Counted from the stretch's first letter, positions 24,937-34,915 are shown. The stretch is 64,000 nucleotides of DNA from Umezawaea sp036375055 (GCF_036375055.1 NZ_DASUSQ010000145.1:1-64000); one strand, 5' to 3'. Numbers and translations are program-made. The notes: generated by a model from the sequence alone, not told the origin.

Positions 24937-25817
24937 TTGTCCCCCTCCTTCGACGCGGCGGGACCGGTGAGCGCGTGCGCGTCGGCCTGGTGGGCCGTGC
25001 CCGACACCTCGGCGACGTCGTCCGCGAGGCGCTCCTTGGTGGTCGTCTCGATGAGGGCCGACAGCGACTCCTCCGCGACGGAACCGTCGGGCAGCAGCGC
25101 GGGCGTGGCCACCGAGTTCGCCGTGGCGAAGACACCGGGGCCGGGGAGGGAGCCGGGGCGGTCGCCCTTGAAGCGCTCCTCGACCAGCTCGCGCTGCGTC
25201 TTCTTCAGGCCCTTGCCGTGGCGGTCGGAGTACGCCAGGACCATCGCGCCGACGGCGGCGGTGATCAGCAGCGCCGACGTGAGCTCGAAGACGAAGAGGT
25301 ACGTCGTGAACAGCGACTCGCCGATGTTGGCGACGTTGCCGCCGCCCGCGGCGTTCACCGCGGCGAGGCCGATCGAGTCGACCCTGGTGAAGGCCTGGGC
25401 GAGCGAGCCGACGACCAGACCGGCGAAGCCGACGCCGAGCACGGCGGCGGCGAGCCGCTGCCCGCGCAGCACCTCGACGATCGAGTCCGAGCTGTCCCGC
25501 CCGACGAGCATGAGCACGAAGAGGAACAGCATCATGATCGCGCCGGTGTACACGATGATCTGCACGAAGCCGAGGAACGGCGCCTGCTGGACCATGTAGA
25601 GGACACCGAGGCTGAGCATCGTCAGCACGAGCCACAGCGCGGAGTGCACGGCGTTGCGGGCGAACAGCATGCCGAGCGCGCCCGCGAGCGACAGCGGTCC
25701 GAGGATCCAGAACGCGACGGCCTCACCGGTGGTGATGGTGTCGGCGACCGGGGCCGTGGGCTCGGTCGCGGGCTGAGCCGCGGCGAGGAAGTCCTGCGCC
25801 AGGTTGAGGAGGCTCAC
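24933..25817 (-). CDS. nuoJ: NADH-quinone oxidoreductase subunit J
   Basis: 294 residues, five predicted helices in the first ~190 residues (ITTGEAVAFWILGPLSLAGA, FLGFVQIIVYTGAIMMLFLF, FVFELTSALLITAAVGAMV). A ~100-residue hydrophilic C-terminal extension follows, ending TGPAASKEGDK, as is common in actinobacterial NuoJ. GTG start at 25817 overlaps the nuoI stop by 4 bp. The conserved helix-3 segment YTGAIMMLFLFVLML identifies the subunit. Confidence 0.93.
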   Translation of the reverse strand: MSLLNLAQDFLAAAQPATEPTAPVADTITTGEAVAFWILGPLSLAGALGMLFARNAVHSALWLVLTMLSLGVLYMVQQAPFLGFVQIIVYTGAIMMLFLFVLMLVGRDSSDSIVEVLRGQRLAAAVLGVGFAGLVVGSLAQAFTRVDSIGLAAVNAAGGGNVANIGESLFTTYLFVFELTSALLITAAVGAMVLAYSDRHGKGLKKTQRELVEERFKGDRPGSLPGPGVFATANSVATPALLPDGSVAEESLSALIETTTKERLADDVAEVSGTAHQADAHALTGPAASKEGDK

Positions 25818-26341
25818 TGCCCGGCCTCCGACTGGCGCGCGAGCGCGGGCCCGTTCACGTAGTAGTCCTGCTCGTTGTCGCCGAGCCGCATGGGGTGCGG
25901 CGGCTGCTCCATGCCGGGCAGCAGCGGGGCGAGCAGGTCCTCCTTCGTGAAGATCAGCTTCTGCCTGCTGTCGTCGGCCAGCTCGTACTCGTTCGTCATG
26001 GTGAGCGAACGGGTCGGGCACGCCTCGATGCAGAGGCCGCAGCCGATGCAGCGCAGGTAGTTGATCTGGTAGTCGGCACCGAAGCGCTCGCCGGGGGAAT
26101 AGCGCTCCTCGTCGGTGTTGTTACCACCTTCGACGAAGATCGCGTCCGCCGGGCAGGCCCACGCGCACAGCTCGCAGCCGACGCACTTCTCCAGCCCGTC
26201 CGGGTGCCGGTTGAGCTGGTGCCGCCCGTGGAACCGCGGCGCGGTGACCTTCTTGACCTCGGGGTACTCCTCGGTGACGACCTTCTTGAACATCGTTCCG
26301 AAGGTGACGCCGAAGCCCTTGATGGGATCAAACATCCCCAT
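25814..26341 (-). CDS. nuoI: NADH-quinone oxidoreductase subunit I
   Basis: 175 residues with two 4Fe-4S motifs, CVGCELCAWACP and CIGCGLCIEACP, which hold clusters N6a and N6b that pass electrons to NuoB. ATG start at 26341 lies inside the end of nuoH (14-bp overlap). The N-terminal IKGFGVTFGTMFKKVVTEEY and the linker RFHGRHQLNRHPDGLEKC are typical of actinobacterial NuoI. Confidence 0.95.
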   Translation of the reverse strand: MGMFDPIKGFGVTFGTMFKKVVTEEYPEVKKVTAPRFHGRHQLNRHPDGLEKCVGCELCAWACPADAIFVEGGNNTDEERYSPGERFGADYQINYLRCIGCGLCIEACPTRSLTMTNEYELADDSRQKLIFTKEDLLAPLLPGMEQPPHPMRLGDNEQDYYVNGPALARQSEAGQ

Positions 26342-27617
26342 CGCTGGCCTCCTTCGATGCTGTTACCGCAACGGTTTCCTTGGGCAGCTGGGCGACGACC
26401 GGGGTGCGCCGCGTCGGTGCCTTGGGGACTTCCAGGTCCAGTGGTGGAACGGGGTAACCGCCGCCGGTGATCGGCACCGCGTTCGGGTCCTCCTCGACCT
26501 TGCGGTCCGGCAGGAGCAGCGAGAGCAGCACCAGCACGCCGAGCGCGACGCCCAGGATGATCAGGAACTGGCGCTGGCTGAAGTCGCCCGAGTTGTTCAG
26601 CGCGCGCACCAGGGCGACGGCCACGATCCACACGAGGCTGATCGGGACGAGGACCTTCCAGCCCAGCCGCATGAACTGGTCGTAGCGCATGCGGGGCAGC
26701 GTGCCGCGCAGCCAGATGAAGAGGAACAGGAAGAACAGCGTCTTGGCGACGAACCAGAGGAGGCCCCACCAGCCGGTGTTCATGAAGTCGCCGCCCCACG
26801 GCGCCTGGTAGCCGCCCAGGAACAGCGTCGTGGCGAGCGCGGAGACCGTCACCATGTTCACGTACTCGGCGAGGAAGAACAGCGCGAACTTGAGCGAGCT
26901 GTACTCGGTGTGGAAGCCACCGACCAGCTCGGACTCGGCCTCGGGGAGGTCGAAGGGCGCGCGGTTGGTCTCGCCGACCATGGAGATGACGTAGATCGCG
27001 AAGCTCGGGAACAGCAGCACCACGAACCAGAGGTTCTGCTGCGCCGCCACGATGTCCGAGGTGGACATCGAGTGCGAGAACATCACGACGCCGACGATCG
27101 ACAGGCCCATCGCGATCTCGTAGGAGATCACCTGCGCCGCCGAGCGCAGCGCGCCCAGCAGCGGGTACGGCGAGCCGGAGGCCCAGCCGGAGAGCACGAT
27201 GCCGTAGACGCCGATCGAGGAGCAGGCCAGCACGACGAGGACGCCGACCGGGAGGTCGACGAGCTGGAGGCTGGTGCGCTCGCCGAAGAGCGAGACCTCG
27301 CCCGCGATCGGGATGACCGAGAAGGCGACGAACGCCGGGATGCAGGAGATGACCGGTGCGAGGAAGAACACCCACTTGTCCGCGAGGACCGGGCGGATGT
27401 CCTCCTTGAACGCCAGCTTCAGGCCGTCCGCCAACGACTGGAGCCAGCCGTTGGGGCCGACCCGGTTGGGGCCGGGTCGCTGCTGCATCCGCGCGACGAC
27501 CTTGCGCTCCCAGTTGATCATGAACAGCGTCATGACGACGAGGAACGCGAAGATCCCGACGACCTTGATCAGGATGATCCAGATCGGGTCGTCCGCGAGA
27601 AGTTCGGCGGTGGTCAT
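26328..27617 (-). CDS. nuoH: NADH-quinone oxidoreductase subunit H
   Basis: 429 residues with eight membrane helices, the subunit that forms the entrance of the quinone chamber. Seen: NWERKVVARMQQRPGPNRVG, ERTSLQLVDLPVGVLVVLAC, the loop-rich VGETNRAPFDLPEAESELVG (conserved quinone-site region) and EYVNMVTVSALATTLFLGGY. ATG start at 27617 overlaps the nuoG stop by 4 bp. A ~60-residue hydrophilic tail (GGGYPVPPLDLEVPKAP) extends beyond the usual end. Confidence 0.95.
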   Translation of the reverse strand: MTTAELLADDPIWIILIKVVGIFAFLVVMTLFMINWERKVVARMQQRPGPNRVGPNGWLQSLADGLKLAFKEDIRPVLADKWVFFLAPVISCIPAFVAFSVIPIAGEVSLFGERTSLQLVDLPVGVLVVLACSSIGVYGIVLSGWASGSPYPLLGALRSAAQVISYEIAMGLSIVGVVMFSHSMSTSDIVAAQQNLWFVVLLFPSFAIYVISMVGETNRAPFDLPEAESELVGGFHTEYSSLKFALFFLAEYVNMVTVSALATTLFLGGYQAPWGGDFMNTGWWGLLWFVAKTLFFLFLFIWLRGTLPRMRYDQFMRLGWKVLVPISLVWIVAVALVRALNNSGDFSQRQFLIILGVALGVLVLLSLLLPDRKVEEDPNAVPITGGGYPVPPLDLEVPKAPTRRTPVVAQLPKETVAVTASKEASDGDV

Positions 27618-30055
27618 GCCTTTCCTCCACTTACCGCCACGAGGGAACCGTGGCCCGCGACGAGGTTGCGGCGCACGGTGACCGGGCCCGAGTTGCCGGG
27701 CAGCCAGACCACGCCGTCGGGCAGGTCCGCGACCTCGACGGGCAGCGTCACCGACCCGCGCTCGGTCGCCACGGTGATGTCGGCGCCGAGTTCGAGGCCG
27801 AGGTTCACCGCGGTGTTCGCGGACACCTTCGCCACGACCGGGCGGGCGGTGCCCGCGAGGTTCGGCTCGTCGTCCTGGAGCGAGCCGTTGTCCAGCATCC
27901 GGCGCCACGTCGCGAGAACGGCCTGGCCCGCCTTCGGCTGCACCAGCAGCGGGGCGGGCACCGTCGGCACGGCCGCGGCCGCCACGTTCGAACCGAGGCG
28001 GTCGAGGTCCGCCGCGGCGGCGGCCGGCGTCTGGGTGAACAGGTCGGCGTCCATCTCGACGGCCAGGGTGTCGAGCACCCGGCAGTCCGGCAGCGCGCCG
28101 GTGCCTTCGAGCGTGGTGCCGAAGTCGCGGCGGCGGCCTTCCCAGTTCAGGTAGCTGCCCGACTTCTCGACCGCCGGGGCGATCGGGAGGACGACGTCCG
28201 CGTGGGCGGTCGCCGCGCTCGGGCGCAGTTCCAGGGAGACCACGAACCCGGCGAACTCCAGCGCCCGCTCGGCGAGGCCGGGGTCCGGCAGGTCGAACGG
28301 GTCGACGCCCGCCACGACCAGCGCGTCCAGACCACCGCTCGCGGCGGCGACGAGGATGCCGTTGGTGTCGCGGCCCGCGCGGGTCGGCAGCGCGCCGTCC
28401 GGCAGGCCCCAGGCCTTCTCGACCTCGGCGCGGGCGGCGGCGTCGCTGACGAGCCTGCCGCCGGGCAGCAGGTTCGGCACGGCGCCGACCTCCAGCGCAC
28501 CGCGCTCACCGGCGCGGCGCGGGATCCACGCCACCTTGGCACCGGTGGACTCGGCGAGCCGGGCCACCGCGGAGAACAGTCCGGGCACCTCGGCCGCGCG
28601 CTCGCCGACGAGGATCACCGAACCGCTGGCGCCCAGGGCTTCCGCCACGTCCGCCGCGTGCTCGGCCAGGCCGTTCAGCGCGGCGGGCTCCTGGCCGGGA
28701 ACGCAGGCGAGCAGCGTGCCGAAGGTCTTCTCCACGGCGGGCGAGGTGTACTGGCCCAGGTGGAACACCTTGGTCTTGCGGCGCGCGGCCTTGCGCAGCC
28801 TCAGGAAGACGATCGGTGCTTCCTCCTCCGGCTCGAAGGCGACGCACAGGACGGCGGGCGCGGACTCGATGGCCCTGAACGTCACGCCGCCGTTGTCCGG
28901 CGTCGTGCCGAGGACGGTGCTGGTGAGGAACTCCAGCTCCTCGGCCGAGTGCGCGCGGGCCCGGAAGTCGACGTCGTTGGTCTTCAGCGCGACGCGGGCG
29001 AACTTCGCGTAGGAGTAGGCGTCCTCGACGGTCAGGCGACCGCCGGTGAGCACGCCGACGCCCTTGCCGTCGCGCGCGGCGGCGAGGCCGGTCGCGGCGA
29101 CCTGGAGCGCCTCGGTCCACGACGTCTCGCGCAGCTCACCGGACCCCGCGTCGCGCACCATCGGGCGCGTGAAGCGGTCGGCGGCGGTCGCGTAGCGGAA
29201 CGCGAAGCGGCCCTTGTCGCAGATCCACTCCTCGTTGACCTCGGGGTCGTCGCCCGCGAGCTTGCGCTGGACCTTGCCGCGCCGCCAGTCGGTGCGCTCG
29301 GCGCAGCCCGACGAGCAGTGCTCGCAGACGCTCGGGGTGGAGATGAGGTCGAACGGGCGGGCCCGGAAGCGGTAGGCCGCGCTCGTCAGGGCACCCACCG
29401 GGCAGATCTGGATGGTGTTGCCCGAGAAGTACGACTGGAACGGCTTGCCGTCCGCCACGCCGATCTGCTGCTGCGAACCGCGCTCCAGCAGCTCGATGAA
29501 CGGGTCGCCCGCGATCTGCGCGGAGAACCTGGTGCAGCGCTGGCAGAGGACGCAGCGCTCGCGGTCCAGCAGCACCTGCGTCGAGATCGGCAGGGGCTTC
29601 GGGAACGTGCGCTTGTGCTCGTGGAAGCGGGACTCCGCGCGACCGTGCTTGAGCGCCTGGTTCTGCAACGGGCACTCGCCGCCCTTGTCGCAGATCGGGC
29701 AGTCCAGCGGGTGGTTGATGAGCAGCAGCTCCATCACACCCTGCTGGGCCTTGTCCGCGACGGGCGAGGTCAGCTGGGTCTTCACGACCATGCCGTCCGC
29801 GACCGTCATCGTGCAGGAGGCCTGGGGCTTCGGCATCGGCCGACCACCCATCTCGACCTCGACGAGGCACTGGCGGCAGGCGCCCGCGGGCTCCAGCAGC
29901 GGGTGGTCGCAGAACCGCGGCACGACGATGCCGAGGCGCTCGGCCGTGCGGATCAACAGCTCACCCTTGGGGGCGACGACCTCGAAGCCGTCGATCACGA
30001 GCTTGACGTGGCCCTCGGGGACCTCGACCTCGCTCTTCTCCGGTGCCAAAGTCAT
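27614..30055 (-). CDS. nuoG: NADH-quinone oxidoreductase subunit G
   Basis: 813 residues. The N-terminal 2Fe-2S domain contains RFCDHPLLEPAGACRQCLVE. It is followed by 4Fe-4S ligands in HPLDCPICDKGGECPLQNQA, CVLCQRCTRF and the N7-type CEHCSSGCAERTDWRRG, then a long molybdopterin-oxidoreductase-like domain with no catalytic role in complex I. ATG at 30055 has AGGAG seven bases upstream and overlaps the nuoF stop by one base (TGATG). Length is typical for actinobacteria. Confidence 0.95.
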   Translation of the reverse strand: MTLAPEKSEVEVPEGHVKLVIDGFEVVAPKGELLIRTAERLGIVVPRFCDHPLLEPAGACRQCLVEVEMGGRPMPKPQASCTMTVADGMVVKTQLTSPVADKAQQGVMELLLINHPLDCPICDKGGECPLQNQALKHGRAESRFHEHKRTFPKPLPISTQVLLDRERCVLCQRCTRFSAQIAGDPFIELLERGSQQQIGVADGKPFQSYFSGNTIQICPVGALTSAAYRFRARPFDLISTPSVCEHCSSGCAERTDWRRGKVQRKLAGDDPEVNEEWICDKGRFAFRYATAADRFTRPMVRDAGSGELRETSWTEALQVAATGLAAARDGKGVGVLTGGRLTVEDAYSYAKFARVALKTNDVDFRARAHSAEELEFLTSTVLGTTPDNGGVTFRAIESAPAVLCVAFEPEEEAPIVFLRLRKAARRKTKVFHLGQYTSPAVEKTFGTLLACVPGQEPAALNGLAEHAADVAEALGASGSVILVGERAAEVPGLFSAVARLAESTGAKVAWIPRRAGERGALEVGAVPNLLPGGRLVSDAAARAEVEKAWGLPDGALPTRAGRDTNGILVAAASGGLDALVVAGVDPFDLPDPGLAERALEFAGFVVSLELRPSAATAHADVVLPIAPAVEKSGSYLNWEGRRRDFGTTLEGTGALPDCRVLDTLAVEMDADLFTQTPAAAAADLDRLGSNVAAAAVPTVPAPLLVQPKAGQAVLATWRRMLDNGSLQDDEPNLAGTARPVVAKVSANTAVNLGLELGADITVATERGSVTLPVEVADLPDGVVWLPGNSGPVTVRRNLVAGHGSLVAVSGGKA

Positions 30056-31332
30056 CAGTGGGCTCCTGCCAACACAGCGGAGTTCTTGTCGCACAGCGCC
30101 AGGAACTCGTCCTTGAAGTACTTGATGCCACTGGTGATCGGGCTGACCGCGCCATCGCCCAGCGCGCAGAACGAGCGGCCGAGGATGTTGTCGCAGACGT
30201 CGAGCAACGTGTCGATGTCGCTCGCGGTGCCGTTGCCCGCCACCATCCGCTGGAGGATCTGGACCAGCCAGTACGTGCCCTCGCGGCAGGGCGTGCACTT
30301 GCCGCACGACTCGTGCTTGTAGAACTCGGTCCACTTCATGACCGCCCACGGGACCGACACGGTCTCGTTGAACAGCTGGAGCGCCGTGGTGCCCAGCATC
30401 GACCCGGCCTCGGCCGCGCCCTCGAAGTCGAGCGGCACGTCGAGGTGCTCCGCGGTGAACAGCGGGGTGGACGAGCCGCCCGGCGTCCAGAACTTCAGCG
30501 GGATGCCGTCCTTCATGCCACCGGCCAGCTCCAGCAGCTCGCGCAGCGTGGTGCCCATCGGCGCCTCGTACTGGCCGGGCCGCGTGACGTGGCCGGACAG
30601 CGAGTAGATCTTCGGGCCGGGCGAGCGCTCGCGCCCCATGGTGCGGAACCAGTCGCTGCCGCCGTTGACGATGAACGGCACGCTGGCGATGGTCTCGACG
30701 TTGTTCACCACGGTCGGCGACGCGTAGAGCCCGGCGGTCGCGGGGAACGGCGGCTTCAGCCTCGGCTGGCCGCGCTTGCCCTCCAGCGAGTCGAGCAGCG
30801 CAGTCTCCTCGCCGCAGATGTACGCGCCGGCTCCGGCGTGCACGACGACGTCGAGGTCGAAGCCGGTGCCGAGGATGTTCTTGCCCAGGTACCCGGCGGC
30901 GTACGCCTCCTGCACGGCCCCGTTGAGCCTGCGGATGCAGTGCAGGGCCTCACCGCGCACGTAGATCGCGGCGAAGTTCGCGCGGATCGCGTACGAGGTG
31001 ATGATGATGCCCTCGATGAGGGAGTGCGGGTCCGCCATCATCAGCGGGATGTCCTTGCAGGTGCCCGGCTCGCCCTCGTCGGCGTTGATGACGAGGTAGT
31101 GCGGCTTGCCGTCGCCCTGCGGGATGAAGCCCCACTTCATGCCCGTGGGGAAGCCCGCGCCGCCCCGGCCGCGCAGGCCGGAGTCCTTGCACTGCTGGAT
31201 GATCTGGTCCGGGTGCGCGCCGAGGGCCTTGCGCAGCGCGGTGTACCCCTCCAGCTGCTCGTAGGTCTTGATCGTCCACGAGCGCGGCGAGAGCCAGCGC
31301 TTCGTGAGGACCGGAGTGAGGCTGTCGACCAT
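30055..31332 (-). CDS. nuoF: NADH-quinone oxidoreductase subunit F (NADH/FMN site)
   Basis: 425 residues. It binds FMN and NADH: glycine-rich LRGRGGAGFPTGMKWGF, NADEGEPGTCKD, GAGAYICGEETALLDSLEG for FMN, and the 4Fe-4S N3 ligands in HESCGKCTPCREGT plus a distal Cys (DVCDNILGRSFCALGDG). ATG at 31332 follows GGGGGAG. It sits 8 bp after nuoE. Confidence 0.96.
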   Translation of the reverse strand: MVDSLTPVLTKRWLSPRSWTIKTYEQLEGYTALRKALGAHPDQIIQQCKDSGLRGRGGAGFPTGMKWGFIPQGDGKPHYLVINADEGEPGTCKDIPLMMADPHSLIEGIIITSYAIRANFAAIYVRGEALHCIRRLNGAVQEAYAAGYLGKNILGTGFDLDVVVHAGAGAYICGEETALLDSLEGKRGQPRLKPPFPATAGLYASPTVVNNVETIASVPFIVNGGSDWFRTMGRERSPGPKIYSLSGHVTRPGQYEAPMGTTLRELLELAGGMKDGIPLKFWTPGGSSTPLFTAEHLDVPLDFEGAAEAGSMLGTTALQLFNETVSVPWAVMKWTEFYKHESCGKCTPCREGTYWLVQILQRMVAGNGTASDIDTLLDVCDNILGRSFCALGDGAVSPITSGIKYFKDEFLALCDKNSAVLAGAH

Positions 31333-31340
31333 GACTCCCC

Positions 31341-32090
31341 CTACTTCTTTTCCGGGAGGGGCGGGAACGCGACGTCGTCCGCGATGGACGGTGCGGTCCA
31401 GCCGTTGTCGGCGGCGATGCGGGCGCCCCGCAGCGTCTCGGCGGCGGCCGACGGACCGTCCAGGTCGGACTCGCGGCCCTCGAAGAACCCGGCGAGCTGG
31501 AGCTCCGCCTGGCGGAAGTCGGTGAGCGGAGCGCCGCGCGTCGGCGCGGGCTTCTCCCCGGCCTGCAACGCGGTCACGAGCTCCAGGGCCTTGTCCGGCG
31601 TCTGGTTGTCGTAGAACTCGTAGTTCACCTGGAGGACGGGGCCGAGGTCGCAGGCCGCGAGGCACTCGGCGTGCTCCAGCGTGATCGAGCCCGGCGTGCC
31701 CGGCTCGCCCGAGGTCTCCTCCTGGCCGAGCGGCCTGCCCTCGCTGCCGAGGTGCTCGCGCAGCTTCGCGAAGATGGCGTCGCCGCCCAGCGCCGCGCAC
31801 AGGGTGTTCGTGCACACGCTGACCAGGTGCTCACCGCACGGCTTGCGCTTGTACATGGTGTAGAAGGTCGCGACCGCGCTGACCTCGGCGTTGCTCAGGT
31901 CGAGCTGGCCCGCGCAGAACGCGATGCCCGCCTGGCTCACGTAGCCCTCGACCGACTGCACGAGGTGCAGCATCGGCAGCAGCGCCGACCGCGACACCGG
32001 GTAGCGCGCGACGAGCGCCTGCGCCCGCGCGACGGTGTCCTCGTCGAAGACGCTGAGGTCCACCGTGGACGGGTCCTGCGTTTGAGTCAT
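31341..32090 (-). CDS. nuoE: NADH-quinone oxidoreductase subunit E
   Basis: 249 residues, thioredoxin-like 2Fe-2S subunit. Cluster ligands are seen in SVCTNTLCAALGG and EHAECLAACDLGPVLQVN. A ~50-residue C-terminal extension (GPSAAAETLRGARIAADNGW and onward) exceeds the E. coli length but is common in actinobacteria. ATG start overlaps the nuoD stop by 4 bp. Confidence 0.95.
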   Translation of the reverse strand: MTQTQDPSTVDLSVFDEDTVARAQALVARYPVSRSALLPMLHLVQSVEGYVSQAGIAFCAGQLDLSNAEVSAVATFYTMYKRKPCGEHLVSVCTNTLCAALGGDAIFAKLREHLGSEGRPLGQEETSGEPGTPGSITLEHAECLAACDLGPVLQVNYEFYDNQTPDKALELVTALQAGEKPAPTRGAPLTDFRQAELQLAGFFEGRESDLDGPSAAAETLRGARIAADNGWTAPSIADDVAFPPLPEKK

Positions 32091-33598
32091 CGGTCACAAC
32101 CACCCATCACCGGGTCGATAGAGGCCACCGACGCGATGACGTCGGCGACCATGCCGCCCTCGCACATCGCGGGCATCGACTGGAGGTTCACGAAACTTGG
32201 TTCGCGCACGTGCACGCGGAACGGGCGCGTGCCGCCGTCGGAGACCACGTGGTAGCCGAGTTCGCCGCGCGGCGACTCGATCGGCACGTAGACCTGGCCC
32301 GCGGGGACGTCGAAGCCCTCGGTCACCAGCTTGAAGTGGTGGATCAGGGACTCCATCGACTGGCCCATGATCTTGCGGACGTGCTCGAGCGAGTTGCCCA
32401 TGCCGTCCGAGCCGATCGTGAGCTGCGCGGGCCACGCGATCTTGGCGTCCTCCACCATGACCGGACCCGGCTCCAGCCGGTCGACGGCCTGGCGGACGAT
32501 CCGCAGCGACTGGTGGATCTCCTCGACCCGCATCAGGTACCGCGCGAAGCTGTCGGCCGCGTTCGACGTGGGGACGTCGAAGTCGTAGGTCTCGTAGCCC
32601 GAGTACGGCTCGACCTTGCGGAGGTCCCACGGGAGGCCCGCGGACCGCAGGATCGGGCCGGTGATGCCGAGCGCGAGGCACGCGTCGACGGGCAGGTAGC
32701 CCACGCCCGCGAGGCGGTTGCGCCAGATCGGCTGCCCGGTGAGCAGCTTGTCGTAGTCCGGGAGCCGCTTGTCCATGACCTTCAGGAACGAGCGGATCTT
32801 CTCCACGGCGTCGGCCGGGAGGTCCTGCGCGACACCGCCGGGGCGGATGAACGCGTGGTTCATCCGGAGACCGGTGAGGTGCTCCAGCAGGTGCAGCACC
32901 TCTTCGCGCTCGCGGAAGCCCGCGGTCATGCCGGTCAGCGCGCCCAGCTCCATGCCACCGGTGGCGAGCGCCACCAGGTGCGAGCTGATCCGGTTGAGCT
33001 CCATGAGCAGGACCCGGATGACCTGGGCCCGCTGCGGCGCCTGCACGCCGAGCAGCTTCTCCACGGCGAGGCAGTAGGCGGCCTCGTTGTGCAGCGGCGC
33101 CAGGTAGTCCATGCGCGTCACGAACGTGACGCCCTGGGTCCAGTTGCGGTACTCCAGGTTCTTCTCGATGCCGGTGTGCAGGTAGCCGATCACGGACCGG
33201 GCCTGCGTGACCGTCTCGCCCTCCAGCTCCAGCACCAGGCGGAGCACGCCGTGCGTCGACGGGTGCTGCGGGCCGAGGTTCATGACGATGCGCTCGTCAC
33301 CCGCGGCGTCCGCGAGCACCTCGTCCCAGTCGCCGCCGGTCACCGTGTAGACGGTGCCCTCGGTGGTCTGGCGGGAGTCCGCGACGTCGACGGAGGGGCC
33401 CGCGGCGATCGTCGCTGCCTCGTCGGCGTCCGCCTGGCCGGTGGCCCGCGCGTCGGTGTCGCGGCTGTCGCTGCCCTCGGCGCTCGTGTCGGTGCCGGTC
33501 GACGCGTCGGCGACCGACCCCGTGTTCACGCGGGTCGCGCCGCCGAGGGACTCCTCGTACGCCTTGTCCGCCGCGTTCGCCTGGTTTTCGCTGCTCAC
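32087..33598 (-). CDS. nuoD: NADH-quinone oxidoreductase subunit D
   Basis: 503 residues from GTG at 33598, overlapping the nuoC stop by 4 bp. The first ~100 residues are a Ser/Thr/Asp/Ala-rich extension not found in most NuoD proteins. The conserved core starts at RIVMNLGPQHPSTHGVLRLV, whose His is part of the quinone site, and continues with GYLHTGIEKNLEYR and FVTRMDYLAPLHNEAAYCLA, ending with the usual IASVASIDPVMGGCDR. Core complete. The extension is predicted to be disordered; its role is unknown. Confidence 0.95.
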   Translation of the reverse strand: MSSENQANAADKAYEESLGGATRVNTGSVADASTGTDTSAEGSDSRDTDARATGQADADEAATIAAGPSVDVADSRQTTEGTVYTVTGGDWDEVLADAAGDERIVMNLGPQHPSTHGVLRLVLELEGETVTQARSVIGYLHTGIEKNLEYRNWTQGVTFVTRMDYLAPLHNEAAYCLAVEKLLGVQAPQRAQVIRVLLMELNRISSHLVALATGGMELGALTGMTAGFREREEVLHLLEHLTGLRMNHAFIRPGGVAQDLPADAVEKIRSFLKVMDKRLPDYDKLLTGQPIWRNRLAGVGYLPVDACLALGITGPILRSAGLPWDLRKVEPYSGYETYDFDVPTSNAADSFARYLMRVEEIHQSLRIVRQAVDRLEPGPVMVEDAKIAWPAQLTIGSDGMGNSLEHVRKIMGQSMESLIHHFKLVTEGFDVPAGQVYVPIESPRGELGYHVVSDGGTRPFRVHVREPSFVNLQSMPAMCEGGMVADVIASVASIDPVMGGCDR

Positions 33599-34356
33599 GA
33601 GTAAGACCGCCTCTGGTCTGGCGGGGGGATCTCCGCGCCCTTGTACTCCACCGGGATCCCGCCGAGCGGGTAGTCCTTGCGCTGGGGGTGCCCGTCCCAG
33701 TCGTCCGGCATGAGGATGCGGGTGAGACCGGGGTGGCCGTCGTAGACGATCCCGAACATGTCCCAGGTCTCGCGCTCCTGCCAGTCCGCCGTCGGGTAGA
33801 CCGACACGATGCTGGGGACGTGCGCGTCGTCGACGTCGACCGAGACCTCCAGGCGGATGCGCCGCCGGTACGTCATCGAGGTCAGGTGGTAGACGGAGTG
33901 CAGCCTGCCCGCGACGGCCTCGCCGTAGTCCACGCCCGACACCGAGCTGCACAGCTCGAAGCGCAGGGCGGGGTCGTTGCGGAGCACGGCGCAGAGCGCC
34001 ACCAGCTCCTCGCGGCGGACGTACAGGGTGATCTCGCCGCGGTCGATCGTGACCTGCTGGATCACGTCGGCCGGGATGTCCTTCTCCCGCATGGCGCCGA
34101 GCAGCTCGTCGACGAACTCGTCGAACCAGCCGCCGTAGGGGCGCTCGGCGGGGGCGGCGACGTACGCGGGCAGGCGGAGACCGCCGAAGCCCGACGTGTC
34201 ACCGGTGCCCGTGACGCCGAACATGCCCTTGCGCGCCTTGCCGGTCTCCAGCGGCGCCTTGCGCTCGGCAGGCTCCTGGCCACCCGACGGGCGGGCCTCC
34301 AGCCCGTCCTCCGCGGGTCGCTGCGCGCTGGAGTTCTCTTCCCCTGGCTCCCTCAT
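33595..34356 (-). CDS. nuoC: NADH-quinone oxidoreductase subunit C
   Basis: 253 residues from ATG at 34356, seven bases after the nuoB stop. A ~45-residue charged N-terminal extension precedes the 30-kDa subunit core. Signature: QERETWDMFGIVYDGHPGLT and DGHPQRKDYPLGGIPVEYKG. It joins the hydrophilic arm, packing on NuoD and NuoB. NuoC and NuoD are separate genes here, unlike the fusion in enterobacteria. Confidence 0.94.
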   Translation of the reverse strand: MREPGEENSSAQRPAEDGLEARPSGGQEPAERKAPLETGKARKGMFGVTGTGDTSGFGGLRLPAYVAAPAERPYGGWFDEFVDELLGAMREKDIPADVIQQVTIDRGEITLYVRREELVALCAVLRNDPALRFELCSSVSGVDYGEAVAGRLHSVYHLTSMTYRRRIRLEVSVDVDDAHVPSIVSVYPTADWQERETWDMFGIVYDGHPGLTRILMPDDWDGHPQRKDYPLGGIPVEYKGAEIPPPDQRRSYS

Positions 34357-34363
34357 CGCCTGC

Positions 34364-34915
34364 TCACTTCTTCTTCGCGAAACGCTCGGACGACGGCATG
34401 AGGTCCGTGGCGTAGCCGCTCTCCAGGAGGGCGGCCGCACGGGCCGCGCCCAGCGGCTCGTCCATGATCTTGGCGTGGATCTTGAGGATCGCGTCGATCA
34501 GCATCTCCGGCCGCGGCGGGCAGCCCGGCAGGTACATGTCGACCGGGACCACGTGGTCCACGCCCTGCACGACGGCGTAGTTGTTGAACATGCCGCCGGT
34601 CGACGCGCAGACGCCCATCGCGAGCACCCAGCGGGGCTCCGGCATCTGGTCGTAGATCTGCCGCAGCACCGGCGCCATCTTGTTGGTCACGCGACCCGCC
34701 ACGATCATCAGGTCGGCCTGGCGCGGCGAGGCACGGAAGACCTCCATGCCGAAGCGGGCGAGGTCGTAGCGCGGCCCACCCGTCGTCATCATCTCGATCG
34801 CGCAGCAGGCCAGCCCGAAGGTGGCAGGCCACAGCGAGGACTTGCGGGTCCAGTTGACCAGCTTCTCCACGCTGGTCAGCAGGATGCCGTTCGGGAGCTT
34901 CTCCTCGAGGCCCAT
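34364..34915 (-). CDS. nuoB: NADH-quinone oxidoreductase subunit B
   Basis: 183 residues carrying the terminal cluster N2 ligands: CC in FGLACCAIEMM, Cys in MGVCASTGGMF and YLPGCPPRPEMLIDAI. ATG start at 34915, 21 bp after nuoA. Standard length and sequence. It is the full-size paralogue of the NuoB-like protein at 4 kb. Confidence 0.96.
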   Translation of the reverse strand: MGLEEKLPNGILLTSVEKLVNWTRKSSLWPATFGLACCAIEMMTTGGPRYDLARFGMEVFRASPRQADLMIVAGRVTNKMAPVLRQIYDQMPEPRWVLAMGVCASTGGMFNNYAVVQGVDHVVPVDMYLPGCPPRPEMLIDAILKIHAKIMDEPLGAARAAALLESGYATDLMPSSERFAKKK